DNA from: Actinocrinis sp046724665 | Lineage (GTDB): Bacteria > Actinomycetota > Actinomycetes > Streptomycetales > Catenulisporaceae | Length of the DNA: 15,087 nucleotides | Reading direction: 5' to 3' | Assembly: GCA_046724665.1 (NCBI GenBank) | Contig: JBKOWZ010000060.1 | Span: forward strand, 1-15,087 | Part shown: positions 6,691-15,024 of the stretch, piece by piece | Layout: every line of letters begins with the position of its first letter | Numbering within the stretch: position 1 is the first letter of the stretch | The notes under the pieces: model-generated | What the model saw: the letters and a program-made list of their open reading frames with translations, nothing else | Databases searched by the model: none | Told to the model about the DNA's origin: nothing | Program-made: the position numbers and the translations under genes

Positions 6691-9600
6691 GCAACCAGCG
6701 GATCGCCGTCGTCGGCATAGCGTGCCGATACCCTGACGCCGAGTCGCCGGACCAGATGTGGCAGAACGTCCTGGCGGGCCGGCGGGCCTTCCGTCGGCTG
6801 CCCGACGTGCGCATGCGGCGCGAGGACTACTACTCGCCAGACCTGAAGGCGCCGGACCGGCACAACGCGCTCAAGGCCGCGGTCATCGAGGGCTTCGAGT
6901 TCGACCGGGTCAAGCACAAGATCGCCGGCAGCACCTTCCGCTCGACCGACATGGTGCACTGGCTGGCGCTGGACACCGCGTCCAACGCGCTGGAGGACGC
7001 CGGCTTCCCCGAGGGCAAGGGCCTGGGCGAGCTGAACGCCGGCGTCATCATCGGCAACAGCCTCAACGGCGAGTTCAGCCGGGCGAACGTGATGCGGCTG
7101 CGCTGGCCGTACGTGCGCCGCACCGTCGGCGCCGCGCTGCGCGAGCAGGGCTGGGACGACGCCGAGCTGGCCGAGTTCCTGGCCAAGCTGGAGCAGCGAT
7201 ACAAGCAGCCGTTCCCGGGGATCGACGAGGACACGCTCGCCGGCGGCCTGGCCAACACCATCGCCGGGCGCATCTGTAACCACTACGACTTCAGGGGCGG
7301 CGGCTACACCGTAGACGGCGCGTGCTCCTCCTCGCTGCTGGCGGTCGCCACCGCGAGCAACGCGCTGGCCAGCGGCCAGCTCGACATCGCCATCGCCGGC
7401 GGGGTTGACCTGAGCATCGACCCGTTCGAGGTCATCGGCTTCGCCAAGACCGACGCGCTCACCAAGAGCGAGATGCGCGTCTACGACAAGAACTCGAACG
7501 GCTTCTGGCCAGGCGAGGGCTGCGGCATGGTCGTGCTGATGCGCGAAGAGGACGCCGTCGCCCAGAACCTGCGCCGGCACGCCACCATCGCCGGCTGGGG
7601 CTACTCCTCCGACGGCAAGGGCGGCATGACCCGGCCCGAGGCCAGCGGCCACCAGGCGGCCATCAAGCGCGCCTACACCGCGGCCGGCTTCGGCGTCGAG
7701 ACGGTGAAGTACTTCGAGGGCCACGGCACCGGCACCGCCGTCGGCGACGCCACCGAGCTGCGCGCCATCTCCGGCGCGGTGCGCGAGGCGAACCCGGGCG
7801 GCGCCCCCGCGGCGATCAGCACCCTGAAGGGCAACATCGGGCACACCAAGGCGGCCGCCGGCGTCGGCGGCCTGCTGAAGGCGATCCTCGCGGTGCGCAA
7901 CCAGGTGATCCCGCCGGCCACCGGCCACTACGAGACGCACCCGGTGCTGGCCGACGAGAAGCCGGCCCTGCGCGTTCCGGACAGGGCCGCGCTGTGGCCC
8001 GAGGACGCGCCGGTGCGCGCCGGAGTCTCCTCCATGGGCTTCGGCGGGATCAACGCGCACATCGTGGTCGAGAGCGCGGCCGAGCAGCGCCAGTCCGAGC
8101 TGCCCGACGCGGTGCTCGTGCTGGAGCGCTCGCGCCAGGACGTGGAACTGCTCCTGGTGGACGCCGCCGACCTGGTCGAGCTGCGCGGCAAGGTGGCGCA
8201 CCTGGCCTCGATGACCCCGCAGCTGTCCTACGCGGAGCTCGGCGACCTCGCCGCCACCTTGCAGGGCGAGCTGGCCGACCGGCCGCTGCGCGCCGCGATC
8301 GTGGTGAACTCGCCGGAGGAGGCCGAGCGCAAGTTCGGCAAGCTGCTCACGCTGCTCGACAGCGGGGCGCGCTCGGTGCTCGACGCGGCCGACGGGGTCT
8401 ACCTCGGCAACGCGCAGGGCAGCGCGCGCATCGGCTTCCTGTTCCCCGGGCAGGGCGCCGGCCGGCGCGCCGACGGCGGTGCGCTGCGCCGCCGCTTCGC
8501 GCAGGTCGATGAGCTCTACGAGACGATGGCGCTGCCGACCGAGGGCGACCTGGTCGATACGGCGGTCGCGCAGCCGCGCATCGTCACCGGCTCGGTCGCC
8601 GCGCTGCGGATCCTGTCCGCGCTCGGCATCGAGGCGGTGGCCGCCGCCGGGCACAGCCTCGGCGAGCTGACCGCGCTGCACTGGGCCGGTTCGATGGACG
8701 AGAGCACCCTGCTGCGCATGGCCGCAGTCCGCGGCAGCGTCATGTCCGAGGCCAGCGAGGGCAACGGGACGATGGCGAGCATCGCCGCGCCCGCCTCGGC
8801 GGTCGAGCCGCTGCTGGCCGGCGAGCCGGTGGTCATCGCCGGGTACAACAGCCCGAAGCAGACGGTGATCTCCGGCCCGTACGACGCGGTCGAGCGGGTC
8901 AGCGCCCTGGCGGCCCGCCAGGACCTGCACGTGACCAAGGTCAACGTGTCGCACGCGTTCCACTCCCAGCTGGTCGCCCCGGCGGCCGCGGAGTTCGGCA
9001 CCCAGCTGGCGGCCGAGGCCTTCGGCCGGGTGGAGCGGCGCGTGGTCTCCACCGTCACCGGCGAGGACCTGGCCGCCGACACCGACGTGGCGGCGCTGCT
9101 GACCCGCCAGATCACCGACCCGGTGCGGTTCGCCGACGCGGTGCAGAAGATGGCCTCCGGCGTCGATCTGCTGCTCGAGGTCGGCCCCGGCCGGATCCTG
9201 CGCAACCTGGCGGTCGAGGTCGCCCCGGTCATCCCGGCGATCTCGCTGGACGCCGACAGCCCGTCGCTGGCCGGCCTGCTGAACGCGGTCGCCGCGGCCT
9301 ACACGCTGGGCGCCTCGGTGAACACCGCGGCGCTGTTCGAGGACCGCTTCGTGCGGCCGCTGCCGCTGGACAAGCAGTTCAAGTTCTTCGCCAGCCCGGC
9401 CGAGTACTCCGGCGACGACTTCGTCCTGGACATGTCGCTGCTGCCGGCCGCGGTCGGCGAGCCGGCCGCGACGGTCGCCGACCCAGCGCTCAACGGCGCC
9501 GGCTCGGCGCCGAAGAGCACCGGCGAGAGCAGCCTCGAGGTGCTCATCCGGCTGGCCGCGGAGCGGGCCGAGCTGCCGATCTCGGCGGTGAGCCCGAACG

Positions 9601-12533
9601 CCAACCCGCTGGACGAGCTGCACCTGAGCTCGATCACGGTCGGCCAGATCATGAACCAGGCCTCCCGGGAGATCGGCCTGACCACCCCGCTGACCACCTC
9701 GGCCTTCGCCACCTCGACGATCGCCGAGCTCGCCGCCATGCTCGACGAGCTCGCCGACACCTCGCACGGCGAGGACGAGAACGCGGCCGGCGCGGTGGCC
9801 GGCGTGGCGCCGTGGGTCCGCGCGTTCGCGATCGACATGGTCGCGGCCGAGCCGGGCCGGGCGGCGGGCTCCTCCTCCTACGGCGACTGGCAGCTGTTCG
9901 CCTCCGACGGGCACCCGATCGCGGCCGCGTTGCAGGACGCGCTGCGCAAGGCCAAGCTCGGCGACGGCGTGCTGCTGTGCCTGCCCAGGGACACCGACGA
10001 GCAGCACGCGGCGCTGATGCTGTCCGCCGCGCGCGCGGCCCTGTCGCTGAAGTCTCCGGCCCGCTTCGTCGCGGTCGGCGACCGGCGCGGCGCCGCCGGC
10101 CTGGCCAAGACGCTGCACCTGGAGTCGCCGAGCGTGGCCACCACGGTGGTCACCCTGCCGCTGGCCGACGACCTGCCGGCCGAGCAGGTGGAGCACGTGG
10201 TCTCGCGCATCGTCAAGGACGTCGCGGCGACCGAGCGCTTCGCCGAGGTCCAGTACGACGCGGCCGGCGTGCGCCGGGTGCCCGTGCTGCGGCCGCTGGC
10301 GCCGACCGCCGAGCCCGACGCGGCCATCCCGCTCGGCAAGGGCGACGTGCTGCTGGTCACCGGCGGCGGCAAGGGCATCACCGCCGAGTGCGCCCTGGCC
10401 CTGGCCCGCGACACCGGCGTGGCGGTCGGCCTGATGGGCCGCTCCGACCCGGCGGACGACTCGGAGCTGGCGGCGAACCTGGAGCGCATGCAGGCGGCCG
10501 GCGTCACCTTCAAGTACGTGCACGCCGACGTCACCGCGACCGACGAGGTCAAGGCCGCGGTCGGCGAGGTCGTCAAGGCGCTCGGCCCGGTCACCGGCGT
10601 GCTGCACGGCGCCGGCCGCAACCACCCGCAGGGCCTGACCAGCCTGGACGAGTCCTCGTTCAAGCGCACCCTGGCCCCGAAGATCGACGGTCTTGAGGCG
10701 GTGCTCACCGCCGTCGATCCGGCCAACCTGAAGCTGCTGGTCAGCTTCGGCAGCATCATCGGCCGGGCGGGCCTGCGCGGCGAGGGCGACTACGCCACCG
10801 CCAACGACTGGCTGACCGACCTGACCCGCCGGGTCCAGGAGGACTACCCGAACTGCAAGTGCCTCTCGCTCGAGTGGTCGGTGTGGTCGGGCTCCGGGAT
10901 GGGCGAGAAGCTCGGCGTGCTCGAGTCGCTGATGCGCGACGGCATCGACCCGATCCCCACCGAGGAGGGCATCGCCCTGCTCAAGCAGGTGCTGGCGAAC
11001 CCGTCGGCGCCGGACACGCTGGTGGTCATGGGCCGCGCCTCCGGGCTGCCGACCCTCGAGCTCGACCAGCGCGAGTTGCCGCTGCTGCGGTTCGTGGACC
11101 GCGCGCAGGTGTACTACCCCGGCGTCGAGCTGGTCGTGGACGCGGACCTGTCCGCGGACGCCGACCTGTACCTCGCCGACCACCTGCTCGACGGCGACCT
11201 GCTGTTCCCGGCGGTGCTCGGCATGGAGGCGATGACCCAGACGGCGTCGGCCCTGACCGGCCGCCAGGAAGCCCCGGTGCTCGAGAACGTCGAGTTCCTG
11301 CGGCCGATCGTGGTCCCGGTCACCGGCACGACGACGGTGCGCATCGCGGTGCTCGCCAAGGACGCGAACACCGTGGAAGCGGTCATCCGCAGCGCCGACA
11401 CCGGCTTCCAGGCCGACCACTTCCGGGCCACCCTGCGCTACGGCGCGGCCCTGGAGGGCGAGGCGAGGCCGGTGGCCAAGGAGACCCCGTGGGTCCTGCT
11501 GTACCCGGACCGCGACCTCTACGGCCCGGTGCTGTTCCAGGGCGCCAGGTTCCAGCGGCTGCACGCGTACCGCGAGCTGGCCGCGAAGCACTGTGTCGCG
11601 CTGATCGAGAACCAGCCCACCGCGCCGTGGTTCGCCGGGTTCCTGCCCGCGGACCTGGTGCTCGGCGACCCGGGCACCCGCGACGCGATGATGCACTCGA
11701 TCCAGTGCAACGTCCCCGACGCCACGCTGCTGCCGTCCGGCATCGAGCGGCTGTACCTGGCGGACCCGGGCACGGTGCGGCCGATGGAGCAGGTGTACCT
11801 GCACGCGACCGAGCGTTGGCGTGACGGCGACACCTACCTCTACGACCTGGACGTGACCGACGTCGAGGGCAACCTGGTCGAGCGCTGGGAGGGCCTGCGG
11901 CTCCAGGCGGTGCGCAAGCTGGACGGCTCCGGCCCGTGGAAGCCGGCGCTGCTCGGCCCGTACCTGGAGCGGCGCACCGAGGTCGTGCTGCCCGCCGAGC
12001 TGCGCGTGGTCGTGCACCCGGACGGCGACAAGCCGATCAAGGGTGTCGAGGCGCGGCGCAAGCAGACCGCGAAGGCGGCCACCATGGCGCTGGGCGTCGG
12101 CACGGTGGTGCGCCACCGCGCCGACGGCAAGCCCGAGGTCGAGGGCGGGATGAACATCTCCGCCTCGCACGGCGCCGGCGTGACGTTCCTGGTGGCCGGC
12201 GAGCGCAAGGTCGGCTGCGACATCGAGCTGGCCGAGGCCCGGTCCGACGAGGACTGGACCGGCCTGCTCGGCGCGGACGGCTTCGCGCTGGCCAAGCTGG
12301 TCTCCCAGGAGAACGGCGAGGACCTCGCGGTCTCGGCGACCCGCGTCTGGGGCGCGATCGAGAGCCTGCGCAAGATCGGCTACGCCAAGGTCCAGCTGTC
12401 GGTGGACGCCAAGCCCGCCCTGGACCGCTGGGTGGTCCTGCGCTCGGGCGACGCGCGCATCGCCACCTTCCCGACCGCGGTGGACGGCGTCGCCGCGCCG
12501 GTCGTTTTCGCGATGCTGACGGAAGGCGAGTAA
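6687..12533 (+). CDS. pksE: Iterative enediyne polyketide synthase PKSE (KS-AT-ACP-KR-DH-PPTase)
   Basis: This 1948-residue protein iteratively condenses malonyl units into the polyene precursor of the enediyne core. Domains in order: KS (about 3-460; Cys213 in GACSSS, His346 in GHGTGT, His386 in NIGH); AT (about 584-870; GQG 589-591, Ser657 in GHSLGE, HAFH 756-759, consistent with malonyl use); ACP (about 950-1015; LHLSSI with Ser982 the likely phosphopantetheine site); KR (about 1220-1405; TGGGKGI from 1225, catalytic Tyr1369 in YATAN); DH (HLLDGDLLFP from His1499, and DAMMH with Asp1666); and a C-terminal phosphopantetheinyl transferase (about 1770-1948; SASHG, GCDIE with Asp1845 and Glu1847, WGAIESLRK with Glu1892 and Lys1896). 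A fused PPTase is the hallmark of PKSE. Length and order match the family and all catalytic residues appear intact. The frame is open upstream to 5850, but that overlaps unbU; ATG 6687 gives a canonical KS start. Confidence 0.97.
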   Translation: MSNQRIAVVGIACRYPDAESPDQMWQNVLAGRRAFRRLPDVRMRREDYYSPDLKAPDRHNALKAAVIEGFEFDRVKHKIAGSTFRSTDMVHWLALDTASNALEDAGFPEGKGLGELNAGVIIGNSLNGEFSRANVMRLRWPYVRRTVGAALREQGWDDAELAEFLAKLEQRYKQPFPGIDEDTLAGGLANTIAGRICNHYDFRGGGYTVDGACSSSLLAVATASNALASGQLDIAIAGGVDLSIDPFEVIGFAKTDALTKSEMRVYDKNSNGFWPGEGCGMVVLMREEDAVAQNLRRHATIAGWGYSSDGKGGMTRPEASGHQAAIKRAYTAAGFGVETVKYFEGHGTGTAVGDATELRAISGAVREANPGGAPAAISTLKGNIGHTKAAAGVGGLLKAILAVRNQVIPPATGHYETHPVLADEKPALRVPDRAALWPEDAPVRAGVSSMGFGGINAHIVVESAAEQRQSELPDAVLVLERSRQDVELLLVDAADLVELRGKVAHLASMTPQLSYAELGDLAATLQGELADRPLRAAIVVNSPEEAERKFGKLLTLLDSGARSVLDAADGVYLGNAQGSARIGFLFPGQGAGRRADGGALRRRFAQVDELYETMALPTEGDLVDTAVAQPRIVTGSVAALRILSALGIEAVAAAGHSLGELTALHWAGSMDESTLLRMAAVRGSVMSEASEGNGTMASIAAPASAVEPLLAGEPVVIAGYNSPKQTVISGPYDAVERVSALAARQDLHVTKVNVSHAFHSQLVAPAAAEFGTQLAAEAFGRVERRVVSTVTGEDLAADTDVAALLTRQITDPVRFADAVQKMASGVDLLLEVGPGRILRNLAVEVAPVIPAISLDADSPSLAGLLNAVAAAYTLGASVNTAALFEDRFVRPLPLDKQFKFFASPAEYSGDDFVLDMSLLPAAVGEPAATVADPALNGAGSAPKSTGESSLEVLIRLAAERAELPISAVSPNANPLDELHLSSITVGQIMNQASREIGLTTPLTTSAFATSTIAELAAMLDELADTSHGEDENAAGAVAGVAPWVRAFAIDMVAAEPGRAAGSSSYGDWQLFASDGHPIAAALQDALRKAKLGDGVLLCLPRDTDEQHAALMLSAARAALSLKSPARFVAVGDRRGAAGLAKTLHLESPSVATTVVTLPLADDLPAEQVEHVVSRIVKDVAATERFAEVQYDAAGVRRVPVLRPLAPTAEPDAAIPLGKGDVLLVTGGGKGITAECALALARDTGVAVGLMGRSDPADDSELAANLERMQAAGVTFKYVHADVTATDEVKAAVGEVVKALGPVTGVLHGAGRNHPQGLTSLDESSFKRTLAPKIDGLEAVLTAVDPANLKLLVSFGSIIGRAGLRGEGDYATANDWLTDLTRRVQEDYPNCKCLSLEWSVWSGSGMGEKLGVLESLMRDGIDPIPTEEGIALLKQVLANPSAPDTLVVMGRASGLPTLELDQRELPLLRFVDRAQVYYPGVELVVDADLSADADLYLADHLLDGDLLFPAVLGMEAMTQTASALTGRQEAPVLENVEFLRPIVVPVTGTTTVRIAVLAKDANTVEAVIRSADTGFQADHFRATLRYGAALEGEARPVAKETPWVLLYPDRDLYGPVLFQGARFQRLHAYRELAAKHCVALIENQPTAPWFAGFLPADLVLGDPGTRDAMMHSIQCNVPDATLLPSGIERLYLADPGTVRPMEQVYLHATERWRDGDTYLYDLDVTDVEGNLVERWEGLRLQAVRKLDGSGPWKPALLGPYLERRTEVVLPAELRVVVHPDGDKPIKGVEARRKQTAKAATMALGVGTVVRHRADGKPEVEGGMNISASHGAGVTFLVAGERKVGCDIELAEARSDEDWTGLLGADGFALAKLVSQENGEDLAVSATRVWGAIESLRKIGYAKVQLSVDAKPALDRWVVLRSGDARIATFPTAVDGVAAPVVFAMLTEGE

Positions 12534-13021
12534 TGGCGGAGATCCCCTACTACGAGTACAAGCACCTGGTCGGATTCGAGGAGACCAACCTCGTCGGCAA
12601 CGTGTACTACGTCAACTACGTGCGCTGGCAGGGACGGTGCCGGGAGATGTTCCTCCTGGAGAAGGCCCCGTCGGTGCTCGAAGACATCCGCGACGACCTG
12701 AAGCTGTTCACGCTCAAGGTGGAGTGCGAGTTCACCGCCGAGATCACCGCGTTCGACGAGCTGTCGATCCGGATGCGCCTTGAGGACCTGACGCAGACGC
12801 AGATCGGCTTCGCGTTCGACTACGTGCGGATCAGCAAGGGGTTCGACGAGCTGGTCGCCCGCGGCCGGCAGCGGGTCGCCTGCATGCGCGGTCCGAACAT
12901 GGACACCAAGCCGTCGAGGGTTCCCGAGGCGCTGCGCGCCGCGCTGGCGCCGTACTCGCTCGGCACGCCCGCCGCCGCGGCGGCGGGCAGGCAGCTGGTC
13001 GGTGTCAGGAGCGAAGGATAG
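12533..13021 (+). CDS. tebC: Enediyne thioesterase E10 / TEBC (hotdog fold)
   Basis: The 162-residue product matches the 4-hydroxybenzoyl-CoA-thioesterase-like hotdog enzymes that hydrolyse the polyketide from PKSE. The conserved N-terminal core FEETNLVGNVYYVNYVRWQG (residues 15-34), followed by RCREMF, is characteristic. The acidic residue and GNVYYVNY segment occupy the place of the D..G-V-N-Y motif in related thioesterases. Arg35 and Arg37 lie where enediyne thioesterases carry conserved arginines. The last ~20 residues are a variable Ala-rich tail. The ATG overlaps the PKSE stop by one base (TAATG, 12531-12535) with GGAAGG (12521-12526) upstream, so the two proteins are probably made together. 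Soluble cytoplasmic enzyme; assignment is firm. Confidence 0.94.
   Translation: MAEIPYYEYKHLVGFEETNLVGNVYYVNYVRWQGRCREMFLLEKAPSVLEDIRDDLKLFTLKVECEFTAEITAFDELSIRMRLEDLTQTQIGFAFDYVRISKGFDELVARGRQRVACMRGPNMDTKPSRVPEALRAALAPYSLGTPAAAAAGRQLVGVRSEG
13013..13018 (+). promoter_or_regulatory. Ribosome binding site deciding the flavin reductase start
   Basis: GAAGGA lies seven bases before ATG 13026. The frame is also open to GTG 13002, eight codons earlier and inside tebC, but the spacing favours ATG 13026. Confidence 0.6.
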
Positions 13022-13025
13022 GACG

Positions 13026-13592
13026 ATGACCACGACCGATCAGACGTCGTTCGCCGATCCGAGACCGTTGGTAGAGAAGCTGTCAGAAGTCGTTCACGAC
13101 CGCAACGAACTGCGCGGCGTCTTCGGCAAGTTCGCCACGGGCATCACCGTGGTGACGGCCGGCAAGGACATTCCGCGCGGCATGACCGCGAACTCGTTCA
13201 CCTCGGTCTCGCTGAGGCCGGCGCTGATCCTGGTTTGCGTGCTGCGGGAAGCCGCCATGCACGAGGTCATCCTCGACACCGAGGCGTTCGCGGTCTCGAT
13301 GCTCTCCGCGCGGCAGGAGGAGGTGGCCAAGCACTTCGCCAACCGCCACCGGCCGCGCGGGGAGGCGGAGTTCGAGGTGATCGACTCCATCGCGGGCAAG
13401 CACACCGGCGCCCCGATCCTCACCGACGCCCTGGCCTGGCTCGAGTGCCGGCTCGCCGCCGTCTACGACGGGGGAGACCACTCGATCTTCCTCGGCGAGG
13501 TGCTGGACATGGGCCACGGCCCGGAGAGCGACGCCCTGCTGTTCTTCGGCGGGAACTTCCACCGGCTGGAAACCCCCGTCACGCAGCAGTAG
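13026..13592 (+). CDS. NAD(P)H:flavin reductase, E6-type
   Basis: The 188-residue product belongs to the HpaC-like flavin reductase family. After a roughly 25-residue leader come FGKFATGITVVTA (34-46) and RGMTANSFTSVSL (51-63), the flavin-binding signature, then a hydrophobic beta-strand LILVCVL. The C-terminal part keeps the WLECRLAAVYDGGDHSIFLGEV pattern of the split-barrel fold. Such enzymes reduce free FAD or FMN with NAD(P)H and hand it by diffusion to a two-component monooxygenase or halogenase. Enediyne clusters carry one, called E6 (for example SgcE6), and this is the natural match. It sits four bases after tebC and is surely co-transcribed with it. No monooxygenase partner lies in the window except perhaps the halogenase-like protein at 351-2213. 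Confidence 0.9.
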   Translation: MTTTDQTSFADPRPLVEKLSEVVHDRNELRGVFGKFATGITVVTAGKDIPRGMTANSFTSVSLRPALILVCVLREAAMHEVILDTEAFAVSMLSARQEEVAKHFANRHRPRGEAEFEVIDSIAGKHTGAPILTDALAWLECRLAAVYDGGDHSIFLGEVLDMGHGPESDALLFFGGNFHRLETPVTQQ

Positions 13593-13634
13593 GCGCACTG
13601 GCCATCGTCCCCTAACCGCACAGCCGGAACATAA

Positions 13635-13688
13635 GTATCCGCCCCTGACGCGGCGCGTTCTCGAAGCGCCGCGTCAGGGGGCGGATAC
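13635..13688. terminator. Long hairpin terminator at the end of the core operon
   Basis: The left arm 13635-13656 (GTATCCGCCCC...) and right arm 13666-13688 (...GGGGGCGGATAC) pair over 22 of 22 positions with one bulged G, leaving a nine-base loop. It starts 43 bases after the flavin reductase stop. No T-run follows, typical of high-GC hosts, and the symmetry means it could act in either direction. Confidence 0.75.
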
Positions 13689-13846
13689 ACGGCTGTCCCC
13701 GACTGCTCGACCCGGCCGAGTCCGGCGGACGCCGAGATGGGGCGATTTGGAAGAAGCGCTCCCGGTCGAGATCCTGCATCGTTCTCATTAGTGCAGTATC
13801 TACAGATCCTCGTGGGCCGAGTCGCGCCACGCTGCGGATCGCGACC

Positions 13847-13853
13847 GAAAGGG
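13847..13853 (+). promoter_or_regulatory. Ribosome binding site supporting a TTG start
   Basis: GAAAGGG lies nine bases before TTG 13863. The nearby GTG at 13853 is out of frame, so TTG is the only sensible start that leaves room for the FAD-binding motif at residue 17. Confidence 0.55.
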
Positions 13854-13862
13854 TGAACAACC

Positions 13863-14966
13863 TTGAGCCAAGCGCTGCGGAAGGGTACGACCGCGCACGC
13901 CCTGATCGTCGGCGCCGGGGTGTCCGGCCTGACCACGGCACTTGAACTGCGCGAGCGCGGCCTGCGCGTCACGGTGATCGCCGAGGCGTTCGCGCCGGAC
14001 ATCGTGTCGGTGGTCGCCGGCGCGCTGTGGGAGTGGCCGCCCGCGGTCTGCGGCTACCACAGTGATCAGGGCTCCCTGGAGCGCTCGAAGGAATGGTGCA
14101 TGGTCTCCTTCAAGCGCTTCCGCGAGATGTCGGAGCGCTCAGTGCCCGGGGTCCACCTGCGGACGGTGAACTTCTACTTCAAGGACCCGCTCGAGTCCGA
14201 CCCGGTGAACCTGGACAAGATGCGGGAGATCGCCGCGAACGTCCCGGGCTTCGAGCGGCACACCGAGAAGGACCTCGCCGAGGTGGACCCGGCGTACGGC
14301 GTCGTGGACGGCTACCGGCACCTCGCGCCGATGGTGGACACCGACGCGTACATGGCCTGGCTGATGGCCGAGGCGCGCCGCCTGCGCGTCGCCATCGAGC
14401 AGCGGCGCATCACCGGCGCGCTGCGCGACCAGCGCGAGGCGCTGCTCGCGCAGTACGACGCGGACTTCCTGGTCTGCTGCGCGGGCCTGGGCACCATCGA
14501 GCTCGGCGAGGCGGACATGTACCCGCTGCGCGGCGCCCTGGTGCGGGTCAAGAACGACGGCAAGCGCCTGCCGCGGGTCACCGAGGCGCACTGCGTCTCG
14601 CAGAGCCCCGAGGAGGGCCGGCAGGACATGGTCTTCATCGTGCCGCGCGGCGAGGACATGCTGATCCTCGGCGGGCTCACCCAGCCGCACGAGTGGGAGA
14701 CCGGGCTCACCCTCGACTACCCGCCGGTGCGCGAGATGTACGAGCGCTGTCTCGCCTTCATGCCCGAGCTGGCCGCCGCCGAGATCGACGCGATCGAGCC
14801 GGTGCGCACCGGGCTGCGCCCCTTCCGGGGCGGCGGCGTGTGCGTCGAGTACAACGCCGAGGACGGCGTCATCTACAACTACGGCCACGGCGGCTCCGGC
14901 GTCACCCTGTCCTGGGGCTGCGCCGAGGAGGTGGCCGGCCTGGTCAAGCTCGCGGTCGAGGCCTGA
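13863..14966 (+). CDS. D-amino-acid-oxidase-like FAD-dependent oxidase (DAO family)
   Basis: The 367-residue product has the N-terminal dinucleotide motif GAGVSG (17-22) with a following helix and VTVIAE strand, the VAGALWEWPP segment (about residue 52), YPLRGALVRV in the middle, and the DAO-family C-terminal signature TGLRPFR (Arg319 aligning by eye with the substrate-binding Arg283 of pig/human D-amino-acid oxidase), then NYGHGGSGVTLSWGCA. Such enzymes oxidise D-amino acids to imino acids with release of hydrogen peroxide. The segment that carries two active-site tyrosines in mammalian DAAO (SPYIIPG) reads MVFIVPRG here, with Phe258 at the Tyr228 position, so the substrate may differ. It starts with TTG and is separated from the core operon by a terminator. 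It is not part of the universal enediyne cassette; a tailoring or precursor role is inferred. Confidence 0.85.
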   Translation: MSQALRKGTTAHALIVGAGVSGLTTALELRERGLRVTVIAEAFAPDIVSVVAGALWEWPPAVCGYHSDQGSLERSKEWCMVSFKRFREMSERSVPGVHLRTVNFYFKDPLESDPVNLDKMREIAANVPGFERHTEKDLAEVDPAYGVVDGYRHLAPMVDTDAYMAWLMAEARRLRVAIEQRRITGALRDQREALLAQYDADFLVCCAGLGTIELGEADMYPLRGALVRVKNDGKRLPRVTEAHCVSQSPEEGRQDMVFIVPRGEDMLILGGLTQPHEWETGLTLDYPPVREMYERCLAFMPELAAAEIDAIEPVRTGLRPFRGGGVCVEYNAEDGVIYNYGHGGSGVTLSWGCAEEVAGLVKLAVEA

Positions 14967-14984
14967 CGCCGCCGCCCGGCGGCG
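14967..14984 (+). terminator. Short GC hairpin after the oxidase gene
   Basis: CGCCGCC (14967-14973) and GGCGGCG (14978-14984) form a perfect 7-bp stem with a GCCC loop immediately after the TGA at 14964-14966. It may end transcription, but simple GC-rich DNA makes such stems common. Confidence 0.35.
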
Positions 14985-15024
14985 ACCCGCGCCCCGACAC
15001 CGACGCCAACCGAATACAGCCGCC

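Larger units (their letters stand above)
13593..13862 (+). other. Intergenic region between core operon and oxidase gene
   Basis: This 270-base gap contains the long hairpin at 13635-13688 and a more AT-rich stretch (13740-13815). That stretch holds AGATCCT twice (13769-13775 and 13804-13810) and a weak inverted CTGCA/TGCAG pair (13774-13778, 13792-13796). It probably holds a promoter for the downstream gene, although I saw no confident -35/-10 pair. Confidence 0.4.

Noticed and set aside
6426..12170. A very long open frame (about 1914 codons) on the - strand opposite PKSE
   Set aside because: It mirrors the PKSE gene and arises because G/C third positions suppress stop codons on the opposite strand. 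Its product is Arg/Gly/Ala/Val-rich with no domain, while PKSE in the + frame has every expected motif.
13774..13796. CTGCA/TGCAG inverted pair before the oxidase gene
   Set aside because: Only five bases per arm with a 13-base spacer; easily chance.
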